In this document: one piece after another, positions 1 through 9,541 of the stretch
How the letters are laid out: every line of letters begins with the position of its first letter
Numbering within the stretch: position 1 is the first letter of the stretch
Assembly (NCBI GenBank): GCA_004558035.1
Contig: SFEJ01000017.1
Coordinates: forward strand, 1-42,407
Direction of reading: 5' to 3'
DNA: 42,407 nucleotides
From: Opitutia bacterium
GTDB lineage: Bacteria > Verrucomicrobiota > Verrucomicrobiae > Opitutales > UBA953
Made by a program: the position numbers and the translations under genes
The notes under the pieces: generated by a model
What the model saw: only the letters and a program-made list of their open reading frames with translations
Told to the model about the DNA's origin: nothing
The model's database searches: none

Positions 1-3000
1 CGCCGCCCTGCACGAGCGCGCCCACGGAAACCGTCGCCTTCGCGTCGCGCCCGCCGAGCTCGAGCGTCGTTCCCGCGCCCAGCGCCAGCGTTCCCGCGAC
101 CGCCGCGCCGTCGTGGGCGGTCAGCGTTTCATTTTCTGAGAAAAATCCGAGCGAGCCGCCGAACGTCGCGCCGGAGCTCAGCGTCGCCGCACCCGCGGAA
201 ATCTTCAGCGTTCCCGCGAAATCCGCGCTCGCGCCGAGCGTCAGCGCGCCCGCGCCCGTCTTTTCGACCGTTCCTGCGCCGCGCAGATTCCCGAGCGAAA
301 ACGCGTTCCCGCCGGAAAGCGTCACCGCGCCGTCCGCCTTCAGCTTGTCCACGACCGCGTTTTCCGCGTCGATCGTCAGCATCGCCGTCGCGTCCGCGTT
401 CACGGCGAGCGTTTCCTCCACGGCAACCTTGGAAAAGTCCGCCGTCAGCGACGCGCCCGAAAGCACCGTGATCGTCCGCGCCGAAAGCCTTCCCGCCGTC
501 GTCGTTTCGCCGTCGAGTTTCAGCGTATCCGTCGCTGTGACCGAGATCGCGCCCGAAAGGCCGTTGAGCGAAACGTTCTTCGCGGAAATCGTTCCCGCGC
601 CGTTCCGGATCGCGCGAACGACCACGAGCGTTTCCCCGACGAAGTTGCCTTCATCGTCGAGCGTTCCCGCGACGAGATCGCCGGCGAGCGTCAGGGCGGA
701 GCGGATCGTCGCCGCCGAGGCGTCCGACGTCAGCGCGAGCTTCGTTCCCGCGCCGAGCGTCAGCGCGCTCGTCGCGTCGTCCGTCCAGTTCTTGACGTTC
801 AGCGTCACGCCCGAGCCGGAGAGCTCGACCGTCGCGTCGTCGGAGACCGAGAGCGAGGCGGAAACCCTGTTGGACGCGCCCTCGCCGGCGTTCTCGAACT
901 TCACCGTCGTTCCCGCGCCGGAAATCGTCGCGTCGTCGGCGGAATTGATCGCGCCGCCCTTGAAAGTGACGTGCGCGCCGTCGGAAATCGTGAGCGAGCC
1001 CGTGCCGATGCCGCCGTCGAACGAATACGTTCCCGCATCCTTGATGACGACCGCGCTCGCCTGAACGTCGTTCGGCGTGTTGAGGTCGCCGATTGCCGCC
1101 TCGGTGTTTGTGACGTTGCCCGTGAAGGTCGCCTCGGAGCCGTCGCCCGAGAAGGTGACGGTCCAACCGTCGCCGTCCACGAAAATCGCGCCGCCGCCGC
1201 CGATTCCCGTCACGTTGTTCTCAAATTTCGTCGTGCCCGAGATCGTGACGTTCCCGTGTCTCACGAATATCGCGCCGCCGCCGGCATCCGCCTTGTTTTC
1301 CGTGAAGGTCGTCGTGCCCGAGATCACGACGTTCGCCTGGTTTCCGTAAATCGCTCCGCCGTAGCCACTGTCCGCCTTGTTGCGCGTGAAAGTCGTCGAG
1401 CCCGTGACGCCGATCTCCCCTCCCGTGTTCGCGTAAAGCGCGCCGCCGTAGGTCGCGATCATGTTCTGAATCGTCACGTTCTCGCCTTCGACGGCGAGCT
1501 TAGTATTGGCATTCGCTGTCGCGAACGTGCAGGCCGGGTTTCCGGAAACGTCGGCTCCGTCGAAGACGAGATTCTTCAGCTTCAGCGTCAGCGTGCCGGA
1601 AGAACCGGAGAAGAACTGCGTCGTTCCCGTGACCGTGCGCACGGCGTCCGAATCGGACTGCAGCGTGAGCGTCGCGTCGCCCGAGAGCCCGATCGTGCCG
1701 GCGTTCCCGCCGTCCGCATAAACCATGATCACGTCGCCGGACTCGACGGAGACGGACGCGCCCGAATTCGTGTAGGCTTCGAGCGTGTTCCCGTAGCCGA
1801 CGACGGCGCCGTCGCGCGAGAGCGTGAAGGAATAAGCCGCGCCTTCCGAGAGCCAGACGCCGGCGGCGTCCGCGCTCAGCAGGCGCTCGACGTTGGCGTC
1901 GGCGGTTCCCGTGTAGCGCAGCGTCATCACGTCCGTTCCCGCCAGCGCGGAAGCGTCGCCGGAAAGCAGCTGCAACGTGCCGCCTGCGCCGAGCCGGTAG
2001 TCGCCGACTTCAAAAACGAGGGAGTTCGTCCTTCTCGGGGCGAGCGCGACGGAGCCGACGGCGAAGCTCGTCGCCTCCCCACCGGCGATCGTCAGCGTCG
2101 CGTTCGAAAGCGTGAGCGCGCCGGCGACGTTCGTGACCGATCCCGCGCCGAACGTCACGTCCGCGCCGTCGGAAATCGTGAGCCCGCCCGCCGCGACGAC
2201 GCCGCCGCCGAACGAATACGTTCCCGAGCCCGTGACGACGACGTTCCCGCCCGAGTAAACGTCGTTCGCTACGCCGTTCGCGGTGTTTCCGGAAAACGTC
2301 GCCGAGGCGCCCTCGCCCGAAAACGAGACGTCCCCGCGCGCGGAAATCGCGCCGCCGGGATTCGTCTGCGCCATGTTCCGAATCGTCACGTCGGAAGCGA
2401 CGATTTCGATCGTCTCGGCGTCTTCGAAGCTGACCGTGCCGTTCCCGTCGAAGACGAGATTTTTCAGATTCAGCGTCAGCGTGCCGGAAGAACCGGAGAA
2501 GAACCGCGTCGTTCCCGTGATCGTGCGCACGGCGTCCGAATCGGACTGCAGCGCGAGCGTCGCGTCGCCCGAGAACGACAACGTGCCGGCGTTCCCGCCG
2601 TCCGCATAGGCCGTGATCACGTCGCCGGAAGCGACGGAGACGCCCGCGCACGCCTTCGTGTAGGCGTCGAGCGCGTTCCCGTAGCCGACGACGTTTCCGC
2701 CGTGCGAGAGCGTGAAGGGATATTCCGTTTCGGTGAGGAACACGCCCGCGGTGTCCGCTCTCAACGAACTTTCGCGATTGGCGGCGGAGAGCGTTCCCGT
2801 GTAATCGAGCCTCATCACGCCCGTTCCCGCCAGCGCGGAAGCGTCGCCCCGGAGCAGCAGCGTCTCGCCGTCGGCGTCGATCTGCCCGGCGTCGCTGATT
2901 TCGAACACGAGAACATTCGTGCCCGAGCCGAGCGCGATGCCGCCGCCGACGGTGAAGCCCGTCGTGTTGCCACCCGCGATCGTCAGCGTCGCGCCGGCGA

Positions 3001-5224
3001 GCGTGAGCGCGCCCGAAACGTTCGTGGTCGATCCCGCGCCGAACGTCACGTCCGCACCGCCGGAAATCAAGAGCCCGCCTTCCGCGACGATGCCGCCGCC
3101 GAACGCATACGTTCCCGCGTCCCTGATGACGACGTCGTCCGCGTGGACGTCGTTCGCCCTGCCGTCCGCGGTATTGCCCGAAAACGTCGCCTCGGACCCG
3201 GCGCCCGAAAATTCGAGCGTCCCGAGCGTGTAGATCGCGCCGCCGGCGGCCGTCGCCGAGTTGTTCTCGAATTTCGTCGTTCCCGAGACGGAGACGCCGC
3301 CGTTGCCCGAGCAGATCGCGCCTCCGACGCTTCCCGCCGTGTTGTTCGCGAAGGTCGTACTGCCCGAGACGGAGACGTTCCCGCGATAAGAGAAGATCGC
3401 GCCGCCGAAATCGCCCGCCGTGTTGCCCACGAAGGTCGTCGTTCCCGCGACGGAGACGTTTCCGCGGTCCGAGGCGATCGCGCCGCCGTAAGACGTCGCC
3501 GAATTTCCGGTGAAGCTCGTCGTGCCCTCGACGGAAACGCCTCCGTTCGAGAAAAGCGCGCCGCCGATCGCCGATTTCATGTTCCGGATCGTCGCGTCGC
3601 CGCCGACGATCCTGAGCATGTCCGTTTTCGTTCCGCCGGACTGCGCGAACATGAACGAACCGGAGCCGTCGAAGACGAGCTTCGTCAGATTCAGCGTCAG
3701 CGACCTGCCGGAATAGGAAAAATTCGTCGTGCCCGTGACCGTGCGCACGGCGTCCGAATCGGATTTCAGCGTGAGTTCCGCCGCGGTCGTGAACGTGAGC
3801 GTCTCGCCGTTTTCGCCGTCGCCGTAAACCGTGATCACGTCGCCGGACTCGACGGAGACGGACGCGCCCGACTTCGAGAAGGGCGCGAGCGCGTCCGCGT
3901 AGCCGACGACGACGCTCCCGCGCGAGAGCGTGAACGCGCGCGCCGTTCCCGTGATCGAGACGCCGTTCTCGTCCGCGCTCAGCGCCAGCTCGATGTTGGG
4001 GGCGGAGAGCGCGCCCGTGTAATTGACCGTCATCACGTTCGTTCCCGCCAGCGCGGAAGCGTCGCCCGCGAGGAGGAGCGTCGTGCCGCCCGCGTCGAGC
4101 TGGCCGTCGCCGATTTCAAAGACGAGGGAATTCGTCGTGCCCGAATCGAACGTGATGCCGCCGCCGACGGTGAAGGTCGTCGTGTTCCCGCCCGCGATCG
4201 TCAGCGTCGCGCCGGAGAGCGTGAGCGCGTTCGCGATCTTCGTGTACGAACCCGCGCCGAACGTGACGTCCGCGCCGTCGGAAATCGAGAGTCCGCCCGC
4301 CGCGACGACGCCGCCGCCGAACGAGTACGTTCCCGCGTCTTTGACGACGACGTTCCCGCCCGCGCATACGTCGTTCTTGCGTCCGGCCGCCATCCAGCGG
4401 TTGTCCGAGAACGTCGCCGTGGAGCCGTCGCCCGAGAACTCCACGTTCCCGCCCGCGTAAATCGCGCCGCCTGCCGTCACCGAAACGTTGTCGACAAAGG
4501 TCGCCGTTCCCGAGACGGAGACGTTTCCGCCCGCGTAAACCGCGCCGCCGAGAACCCACGCGATGTTCTCCGAAAAATTCGTCTCGCCCGAGACGGAGAC
4601 GTTCCCGTCCGCGGCGATCGCGCCGCCGGACTTGCCGGTCTCGTTGTTTTTGAAAGCGGTTCCCGAGACGGCGGCGTCGGTCTTGGCGTAAATCGCGCCG
4701 CCGGACGCCGTTTCGTTTTCCATGTTCTGAATCGTCGCGGCGTCGCCGACTATCGTGACCGCGGCGTGATTGCTCTCGGCGAACTGGTGGGCGTAGTCCT
4801 CGACGCCGCGGTTCCCGTCGAAGACGAGCGTCTTCAGATTCAGCGTCAGCGAGCCGACGGAGCGGAAAAAGTCCGCCGTTCCCGTGACCGTGCGCTCGGT
4901 CGCGTCCGCGGACTCCAGCGTGAGCGTCGAGTCGCTCGTGGTCAAAAATTCGAGCGTCTCTCCCCAGGTGATGCCGCCGGTCGGGCCGTCGAACTTGACG
5001 ATGCGTCCGCTTTCGATCGAGTCGAAAACGTCGGCGACCGTTTGCCCCGATTCGATCGTATTGCCGTCGGAGTCGCAGACCGCGACGTTCGCGGCGCGCG
5101 CGGGAACGGCGGCGACGCCGAGCGCGGCGGCGGCGAGCAGAAACGCGGGAACGCCCGCGGAGAACGCGCGTCGCGAGCGCGCGGCGGAATTGAGAAACTT
5201 AAAAGAACGGCTGCGTGATTTCAT
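1..5224 (-). CDS. Giant POMP-repeat/autotransporter-type surface protein, 3' end outside window
   Basis: The minus frame stays open from ATG at 5224 to base 2 (about 1,741 codons), so the C-terminus lies beyond the left edge. An AAAGGA Shine-Dalgarno sits about 10 nt before the start. The N-terminus has a basic segment (KSRSRSFKF), then a hydrophobic core ending in VPARAA, a likely Sec signal peptide. The passenger shows chlamydial polymorphic-membrane-protein repeats, pairs of FxxN and GGA[IVL] such as FKNN...GGAI, FSEN...GGAV and FTGN...GGAI. Between them are four long modules containing RTVTGT..FF and LVFDG. Codons near the window edge are Ser/Thr/Ala/Gly-rich beta-strand repeats typical of autotransporter-associated strands. 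Inference: an exported adhesin-like surface protein. The anchor (beta-barrel or PEP-CTERM) cannot be seen. No in-frame stop was found in the stretches translated by hand. Confidence 0.85.
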   Translation of the reverse strand, partial: MKSRSRSFKFLNSAARSRRAFSAGVPAFLLAAAALGVAAVPARAANVAVCDSDGNTIESGQTVADVFDSIESGRIVKFDGPTGGITWGETLEFLTTSDSTLTLESADATERTVTGTADFFRSVGSLTLNLKTLVFDGNRGVEDYAHQFAESNHAAVTIVGDAATIQNMENETASGGAIYAKTDAAVSGTAFKNNETGKSGGAIAADGNVSVSGETNFSENIAWVLGGAVYAGGNVSVSGTATFVDNVSVTAGGAIYAGGNVEFSGDGSTATFSDNRWMAAGRKNDVCAGGNVVVKDAGTYSFGGGVVAAGGLSISDGADVTFGAGSYTKIANALTLSGATLTIAGGNTTTFTVGGGITFDSGTTNSLVFEIGDGQLDAGGTTLLLAGDASALAGTNVMTVNYTGALSAPNIELALSADENGVSITGTARAFTLSRGSVVVGYADALAPFSKSGASVSVESGDVITVYGDGENGETLTFTTAAELTLKSDSDAVRTVTGTTNFSYSGRSLTLNLTKLVFDGSGSFMFAQSGGTKTDMLRIVGGDATIRNMKSAIGGALFSNGGVSVEGTTSFTGNSATSYGGAIASDRGNVSVAGTTTFVGNTAGDFGGAIFSYRGNVSVSGSTTFANNTAGSVGGAICSGNGGVSVSGTTKFENNSATAAGGAIYTLGTLEFSGAGSEATFSGNTADGRANDVHADDVVIRDAGTYAFGGGIVAEGGLLISGGADVTFGAGSTTNVSGALTLAGATLTIAGGNTTGFTVGGGIALGSGTNVLVFEISDAGQIDADGETLLLRGDASALAGTGVMRLDYTGTLSAANRESSLRADTAGVFLTETEYPFTLSHGGNVVGYGNALDAYTKACAGVSVASGDVITAYADGGNAGTLSFSGDATLALQSDSDAVRTITGTTRFFSGSSGTLTLNLKNLVFDGNGTVSFEDAETIEIVASDVTIRNMAQTNPGGAISARGDVSFSGEGASATFSGNTANGVANDVYSGGNVVVTGSGTYSFGGGVVAAGGLTISDGADVTFGAGSVTNVAGALTLSNATLTIAGGEATSFAVGSVALAPRRTNSLVFEVGDYRLGAGGTLQLLSGDASALAGTDVMTLRYTGTADANVERLLSADAAGVWLSEGAAYSFTLSRDGAVVGYGNTLEAYTNSGASVSVESGDVIMVYADGGNAGTIGLSGDATLTLQSDSDAVRTVTGTTQFFSGSSGTLTLKLKNLVFDGADVSGNPACTFATANANTKLAVEGENVTIQNMIATYGGALYANTGGEIGVTGSTTFTRNKADSGYGGAIYGNQANVVISGTTTFTENKADAGGGAIFVRHGNVTISGTTKFENNVTGIGGGGAIFVDGDGWTVTFSGDGSEATFTGNVTNTEAAIGDLNTPNDVQASAVVIKDAGTYSFDGGIGTGSLTISDGAHVTFKGGAINSADDATISGAGTTVKFENAGEGASNRVSASLSVSDDATVELSGSGVTLNVKNWTDDATSALTLGAGTKLALTSDASAATIRSALTLAGDLVAGTLDDEGNFVGETLVVVRAIRNGAGTISAKNVSLNGLSGAISVTATDTLKLDGETTTAGRLSARTITVLSGASLTADFSKVAVEETLAVNADATAMLTIDAENAVVDKLKADGAVTLSGGNAFSLGNLRGAGTVEKTGAGALTLGASADFAGTLKISAGAATLSSGATFGGSLGFFSENETLTAHDGAAVAGTLALGAGTTLELGGRDAKATVSVGALVQGG
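1550..4930 (-). repeat. Four long intragenic modules of the surface protein
   Basis: The codons for the LVFDG motif recur near 4815, 3673, 2446 and 1558, giving module spacings of about 1.14, 1.23 and 0.89 kb. Each module carries, in order, an SGDVI-type turn, SDAVRTVTGT, a TLNLK..LVFDG strand, IxNM, a variable number of FxxN/GGAI pairs, a FSG.GSEATFSGN-like unit and a GGNTT-type strand. DNA identity between modules is high over the LVFDG part, which would allow recombination to change the module number. Confidence 0.75.
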
Positions 5225-5363
5225 GGCGAAAATTTTCCTTTCGTGCCGGCGATTTTACGATTTTCCCCGGAAATCCCGCGAGCGAAAATCCGCCGTTTAC
5301 GCAGCGCCCGCGGACGCGGGGGAGCGGGAACGCCGTTCTTTAAGCTTTAAGCTCTCTCGGCCC

Positions 5364-6707
5364 TCACTCGGTCTTTTCCGCGCCGTCCCAGACTCGGCGG
5401 AGCAGAATGCGCTTCAGCGAGCCCGCGGGCGTTTCCAGCGGGATGATTTCGATGTCCTCGTAGCGGATCGGCTCGCCGCGCTTCGGCGGGCGCCGCGGCG
5501 AAAGCGACTTCACCCAGCTCGCGACGGTCTCGTAGCTGTTCCCGTCCCATTCGAAATTCCAGCCCGTCTCCGCCTCGAGCTCGTGCATGTTGAGCGTTCC
5601 CGCGACGACGATGGAGTCCTCCGTCTGCGAGAAGATCTCCTTGCCGTCAGTGTCGAACTCGTCGCGGATGTCGCCGACGATTTCCTCGAGCACGTCCTCG
5701 AAGCTGACGAGCCCGAGCGTGCGTCCCTCGGCGTTGACGACAAGGGCGAGGTGATTCTGCGACTGGCGGAAGCGCTCGAGCACCTCGGAGAGCGGCATGT
5801 CCGGCGGGAACGTCATGATCTTGCGCAGCAGCGGCCGCACGGGCGTGTTTTCGCCGAGGAGCTGAATCTGCCAGAGCCATTCGCGCATGAGCAGGATTCC
5901 GGCGGGGCGGTCGAGATCGCCGTCGAAGACCGGGTAACGCGAATGCGCCGTCTTCTGCGCCGTGCGGAGATTTTTCTGCGCGTCGTCGTCGAGCCAGAGC
6001 GCGTTGATTTCGTCGCGCGGGATCATGACTTCGTTCACGCGCGTGTCGCGCAGGCGCAGCGAGCGGATCAGAATGCGGTCCACGAGGACGTCGTCCGCGG
6101 CGGAGCGGGAATGCGAAAGCACGTATTCCATCTCGTCCTTGGAGATCGTGTGCGCGCCCTCGCCCGCGGGATGAATCCCGAGGCGGCGCAGCACGAAATT
6201 CGCCGTGCCGTTGAGCGCGGCGATCGCGGGAAAGAAGATCTTGTGAAAGACGATCAGCGGCGCGGCGACGAAAAGCGACGTCGCCATCGGGTATTGGATC
6301 GCGAGCGATTTCGGCGCGAGCTCGCCGAAGACGATGTGCAGGAACGTGATCAGCGCGAAGGCGACGGCGATCGAGATCTTCGACACGGTCGCGGCGTCGG
6401 GAATCACGCCGAAGAACGCGAGCGCGGGCTCGACGATGTTGTGCGCGACGAAAGGCTCGCCGACCCAGCCGAGCGCGAGCGACGCGAGCGTGATGCCGAG
6501 CTGCGTCGCCGAAAGCACGGCGTCGAGGTGCTTCGTCGCGCGCAGCGCCGCCTTCACGCGCAGCCCGCCGTCCTTTTCCAGCGGATGCAGCTGCGACCGG
6601 CGGATCTTCACGAGCGAAAATTCCGCCGCGACGAAAAAGCCGTTGACGAGCACCAGCACGACGACGACCAGAATTCCCGAAAGCGTCAATAAGACTTCAC
6701 TCAACAT
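5364..6707 (-). CDS. HlyC/CorC-family membrane transporter (CNNM + CBS pair + CorC domain)
   Basis: A 447-residue protein of the usual family length. Residues 1-190 form the DUF21/CNNM membrane domain (N-terminal helix followed by NGFFVAAEFSLVKIR, a family hallmark). Residues of about 210-335 form a CBS-domain pair (motifs MIPRDEI and RYPVFDG), and about 350-435 a CorC_HlyC domain ending in an ETPAG-type strand. Characterised relatives act in Mg2+/Co2+ export or in resistance to divalent metals; the substrate here is unknown. It starts 37 nt after the stop of the RseP gene on the same strand, so co-transcription is likely. No clear Shine-Dalgarno precedes the ATG. Confidence 0.9.
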   Translation of the reverse strand: MLSEVLLTLSGILVVVVLVLVNGFFVAAEFSLVKIRRSQLHPLEKDGGLRVKAALRATKHLDAVLSATQLGITLASLALGWVGEPFVAHNIVEPALAFFGVIPDAATVSKISIAVAFALITFLHIVFGELAPKSLAIQYPMATSLFVAAPLIVFHKIFFPAIAALNGTANFVLRRLGIHPAGEGAHTISKDEMEYVLSHSRSAADDVLVDRILIRSLRLRDTRVNEVMIPRDEINALWLDDDAQKNLRTAQKTAHSRYPVFDGDLDRPAGILLMREWLWQIQLLGENTPVRPLLRKIMTFPPDMPLSEVLERFRQSQNHLALVVNAEGRTLGLVSFEDVLEEIVGDIRDEFDTDGKEIFSQTEDSIVVAGTLNMHELEAETGWNFEWDGNSYETVASWVKSLSPRRPPKRGEPIRYEDIEIIPLETPAGSLKRILLRRVWDGAEKTE

Positions 6708-6744
6708 AAGGAAAAAGCTTCAGAATGCGCGGGAACGCGAGAGC

Positions 6745-8625
6745 TCATTTCTCGGCGGGCTTCTCTTCGTCGGCGCGCGCGAACGGCACGTCGCGCATCG
6801 CGAGAAATTCCGGTGTGTAGAGGAAGCGCCCCATCTTCTCCGCCGCCGCGAGATCGCGGTTGCCGCGGAAACGCGCGAAGTCCTTGAACAGCACGTAGCC
6901 CATGAAAAGCAGCAGCAGGCAGATGAAGACGACCTGCACGCCGTTCACGACGTTCGCCGGAATCGGGCGGCGGCGCAGGCGCTGAATCGTCGCGACGAGA
7001 ATGTGCCCGCCGTCCAGCACGGGAATCGGCAGCAGATTCAGGATCGCCAGATTGATGTTGATGAGCACCGTGAGCACGAGCACGCTGCGCAGATTCGACG
7101 AGACCGCGTAATAGGTGTCGCCGATCGAAAAGACGCCGTTGAGATGCGAGACGCCGACGTCGGAATTCGGATTGAGCAGCCCGACGACGGACTTGAACGT
7201 CACGTCGAACGCCTCGGCGAACTGCGCCCACGGCGTCTTGCGCACGAGGCGTTCCCCGCTCACGAGCGAAACGCCCGCGAAGGGCTTGGGCGCCTCCGTC
7301 TCCGTCTCGAAAATCGCCTCGGAAAAGCGCGCGTTCGCGCCTTCGCCGTCCGGGCGCGTCAGAAAAAGCGAAACGCGGCACGGCACGCCCTGCGGGAGCG
7401 CGCGCGCGAATTCCTCGACCGACTTCGGCGCGAGAATGCCCTCGCCCTCGAGCGCGACGCCGTCGATCTGCGTTCCCGGCGCGAAGAGCTCGGCGTAAGC
7501 GGACGCGGCGGGCAGGCGCTCGGCGACGCGGAGCGTGTCGCGCTTCGCCGCGAGCGCGGTGTTGTTCAGATCCTGCGGCGCGGCGGCGAGCAGCAGCGCG
7601 CGCTCCATCCCGTCCTCGCGGAAGCGGATCTTCGCGAGCGGCGCGCGCGCGGCGAGCAGCTTCGGCGCGAGCGTCAGCTCGGCGGCGTTCCCGCCGCGTT
7701 CGTAAAAAATCCGCAGCGGCGCGGCGCCGTTCTTTTCAAGAATCTCCTGAAACTGCGCGAAGGAATGCAGCTTTTCGCGGGCGCCTTTCGCCGTCTCCGC
7801 TTCGAGCCAGCGGTCGCCGAAACGCGCTCCCGCCGCCGCCGCGGGCATGCCTTCGCGCGGAGCGACGATCAGCGGCTCCGTCGGCGCGACGCCGATCATG
7901 CGGATGAAGTCGCCGCTGCGCGGATTGTGCGAGACGAGCCGCGGTAACACGTCCGCCTCGAGCGTCTCGTTCCCGCGCGCGAAACGCACGGTCGAGACCG
8001 CCCTGCCCTCCGCGTCGCGTCGCGTGCCCAGCGCGACGGCGCGCATGATTTCCGAAAAATTCTCCGTCGTCTCGCCGTCCACGGAAAGAATGCAGTCGCC
8101 CGGCCGCAGCCCGGCTTCGCGCGCGGGTCCGGCGACGAAGACGCCCGGCTCGGTCTCGAGGCGCTCGGCGACGTAGCCGATTTCGGACGATTCGTAGCCG
8201 TCGCGCGTCGGGCTCTTCACCGCCCAGAGCACGCACGCGAGCAGCGCCGCGAAAAGCACGTTGAAAAACGCGCCCGCCGCGAAGACGATGACCTTGTCCG
8301 CGTAAGAAATCTTCTTCGCGGGAACGCCCTTACCGTCTTCGCCCGCGGCCTCGGACTTGCCCTCGATCAGCTCCATGTCCGCGAGCTCGGGAATCGCGAC
8401 GTAGCCGCCAAGCGGCAGCAGCGAGACGCGGTAATCGACGCCGTCCTTCCCGCGCCAGCCGAAGACCTTCGGCCCGAATCCGATCGAAAAACGCTCCACG
8501 CGCAGCCCGCGCCGTTTCGCGGCGAGAAAGTGCCCCAACTCGTGAACGAAAATCGAGCCGCCGAAAAAAAGTACGATGACGGCGAATCCGCGCAAAGACT
8601 CCGTGAATGCAAGCATCTGATCCAT
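6745..8625 (-). CDS. rseP: RIP zinc metalloprotease RseP (site-2 protease)
   Basis: The inner-membrane site-2 protease cleaves membrane-spanning segments, typically anti-sigma factors and leftover signal peptides. The active-site HELGH lies at residues 28-32 in the first membrane helix, followed by the FSIGFGP motif and a PLGGYV strand. A PDZ domain is visible (GLRPGDCILSVDGE). The third zinc ligand is in LLPIPVLDGGHI near residue 535. The start was set at MDQMLAF because the upstream codons to 8781 lie in an intergenic inverted repeat; 8643 is an alternative ATG. At about 626 residues it is much longer than E. coli RseP (450), mostly through an enlarged periplasmic region between the PDZ and the last helices. 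The neighbour downstream is the CorC-type transporter. Confidence 0.93.
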   Translation of the reverse strand: MDQMLAFTESLRGFAVIVLFFGGSIFVHELGHFLAAKRRGLRVERFSIGFGPKVFGWRGKDGVDYRVSLLPLGGYVAIPELADMELIEGKSEAAGEDGKGVPAKKISYADKVIVFAAGAFFNVLFAALLACVLWAVKSPTRDGYESSEIGYVAERLETEPGVFVAGPAREAGLRPGDCILSVDGETTENFSEIMRAVALGTRRDAEGRAVSTVRFARGNETLEADVLPRLVSHNPRSGDFIRMIGVAPTEPLIVAPREGMPAAAAGARFGDRWLEAETAKGAREKLHSFAQFQEILEKNGAAPLRIFYERGGNAAELTLAPKLLAARAPLAKIRFREDGMERALLLAAAPQDLNNTALAAKRDTLRVAERLPAASAYAELFAPGTQIDGVALEGEGILAPKSVEEFARALPQGVPCRVSLFLTRPDGEGANARFSEAIFETETEAPKPFAGVSLVSGERLVRKTPWAQFAEAFDVTFKSVVGLLNPNSDVGVSHLNGVFSIGDTYYAVSSNLRSVLVLTVLININLAILNLLPIPVLDGGHILVATIQRLRRRPIPANVVNGVQVVFICLLLLFMGYVLFKDFARFRGNRDLAAAEKMGRFLYTPEFLAMRDVPFARADEEKPAEK

Positions 8626-8681
8626 ACGTGAAAGAGCGGGCATCTTGCCACAGCCCGCCCTCCCGCGCAAGGCGAAGTGAT

Positions 8682-8803
8682 GAGGTGACGAGGTTATGAA
8701 GTTATGAAGGTTGATGGCGTTTCGCTTCGCGAAAAATTTTTCGAAATCCTTTCGGCGAAGCCGAGCGCAAAGAACTTTCATAACCTCATAACCTCGTCAC
8801 CTC
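8682..8803. repeat. 29-bp imperfect inverted repeat between divergent genes
   Basis: Arms 8682-8710 and 8775-8803 match at 27 of 29 positions in inverted orientation. Each arm is itself made of short tandem units (ATAACCTC, GTCACCTC). The 64-nt loop contains the perfect palindrome CGAAAAATTTTTCG. It sits between the starts of rseP and the sugar transferase gene, so it may belong to their promoters or be a small dispersed element. A related GAGGTCATGAAG inverted repeat lies at 37403-37434. Confidence 0.75.
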
Positions 8804-8848
8804 CATAACCTTTTTCCCCGCTTGCACGGGAATGCGTTTTCGGCGAAA

Positions 8849-9478
8849 ATGCGCGGCATGTATCGCCACTGCTTCAAACGCGTCTTCGATTTCGCGCTGG
8901 CGCTCGTCGCCGCCGTCGTCGCTTCGCCGCTCATTCTCGCGCTCTGCGCGCTGCTCCGTTTCGCCAACAAGGGCGCGGGCGTCTTCTTCACGCAGGACCG
9001 CCCCGGCAAGGACGGAAAAATCTTCCGCCTCGTCAAATTCAAGACCATGACGGACGAGCGCAGCGCCGACGGCGAACTGCTGCCCGACGCGGAACGCATG
9101 ACGCGCGTCGGCCGCTTCGTCCGCAAGACCTCGCTCGACGAGCTCCCGCAGCTCATCAACATCCTCAAGGGCGACATGGCGATCGTCGGCCCGCGCCCGC
9201 TGCTGCCGCAGTATCTGCCGCTGTATTCGCCGGAGCAGGCGCGCCGCCACGAAGTGCGCCCCGGCGTCACGGGCTGGGCGCAGACGCACGGACGCAACGC
9301 GATTTCGTGGAAGAAGAAATTCGAGCTCGACGTCTGGTACGTGGACCATCTTTCGTTCGCGCTCGACCTGAAGATTCTCGTGCTGACGGCGTTCAAGGTG
9401 CTGAAGTCCGAAGGCGTCAACAACGCCGAAGGCAAAGGCAAGGAAGTCACGATGCCCGCCTTCGACGGCACGAACTGA
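8849..9478 (+). CDS. PglC-like undecaprenyl-phosphate sugar-1-phosphate transferase
   Basis: A monotopic phosphoglycosyl transferase (bacterial sugar transferase family) of about 209 residues, the short PglC type. It moves a sugar-1-phosphate from a UDP-sugar to undecaprenyl phosphate, the first membrane step of glycan or glycoprotein assembly. Visible features are the N-terminal FKRVFDF plus one re-entrant hydrophobic helix, FTQDRPGKDG, the KFKTM motif, the TSLDELPQLINILKGDM block and VGPRPLLP, then RPGVTGWAQ. The start is uncertain: ATG at 8849 or 8858 (MYRHCFKR, closest to PglC) rather than the TTG at 8822. No SD is seen. It agrees functionally with the PglD- and PglE-like genes at 26897-28692, which could supply a bacillosamine-type sugar. 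Confidence 0.92.
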   Translation: MRGMYRHCFKRVFDFALALVAAVVASPLILALCALLRFANKGAGVFFTQDRPGKDGKIFRLVKFKTMTDERSADGELLPDAERMTRVGRFVRKTSLDELPQLINILKGDMAIVGPRPLLPQYLPLYSPEQARRHEVRPGVTGWAQTHGRNAISWKKKFELDVWYVDHLSFALDLKILVLTAFKVLKSEGVNNAEGKGKEVTMPAFDGTN

Positions 9479-9492
9479 ACGCGCAATTCATG

Positions 9493-9508
9493 GAGGCGAT
9501 TCCGCCTC
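9493..9508. repeat. Small hairpin GAGGCG-ATTC-CGCCTC
   Basis: Perfect 6-bp stem with a 4-nt loop in the 63-nt gap between the sugar transferase and the Ppx-like gene. It has no U-tract, so termination is doubtful. It resembles the ATTC-loop hairpins found at 26863 and 40142-40804. Confidence 0.5.
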
Positions 9509-9541
9509 GCGCCGCCGCTTAATTGTCAATTCTTCAGAGCC

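Noticed and set aside
971..5218. 1,415-codon open frame on the plus strand, very Arg-rich
   Set aside because: It lies opposite the POMP-repeat gene and shows only low-complexity R/V/D composition, as expected from the reverse of GC-rich codons.
5339..5353. TTTAAGCTTTAAGCT, also at 40417-40432
   Set aside because: Short low-complexity run seen twice; no structure or position rule to give it meaning.
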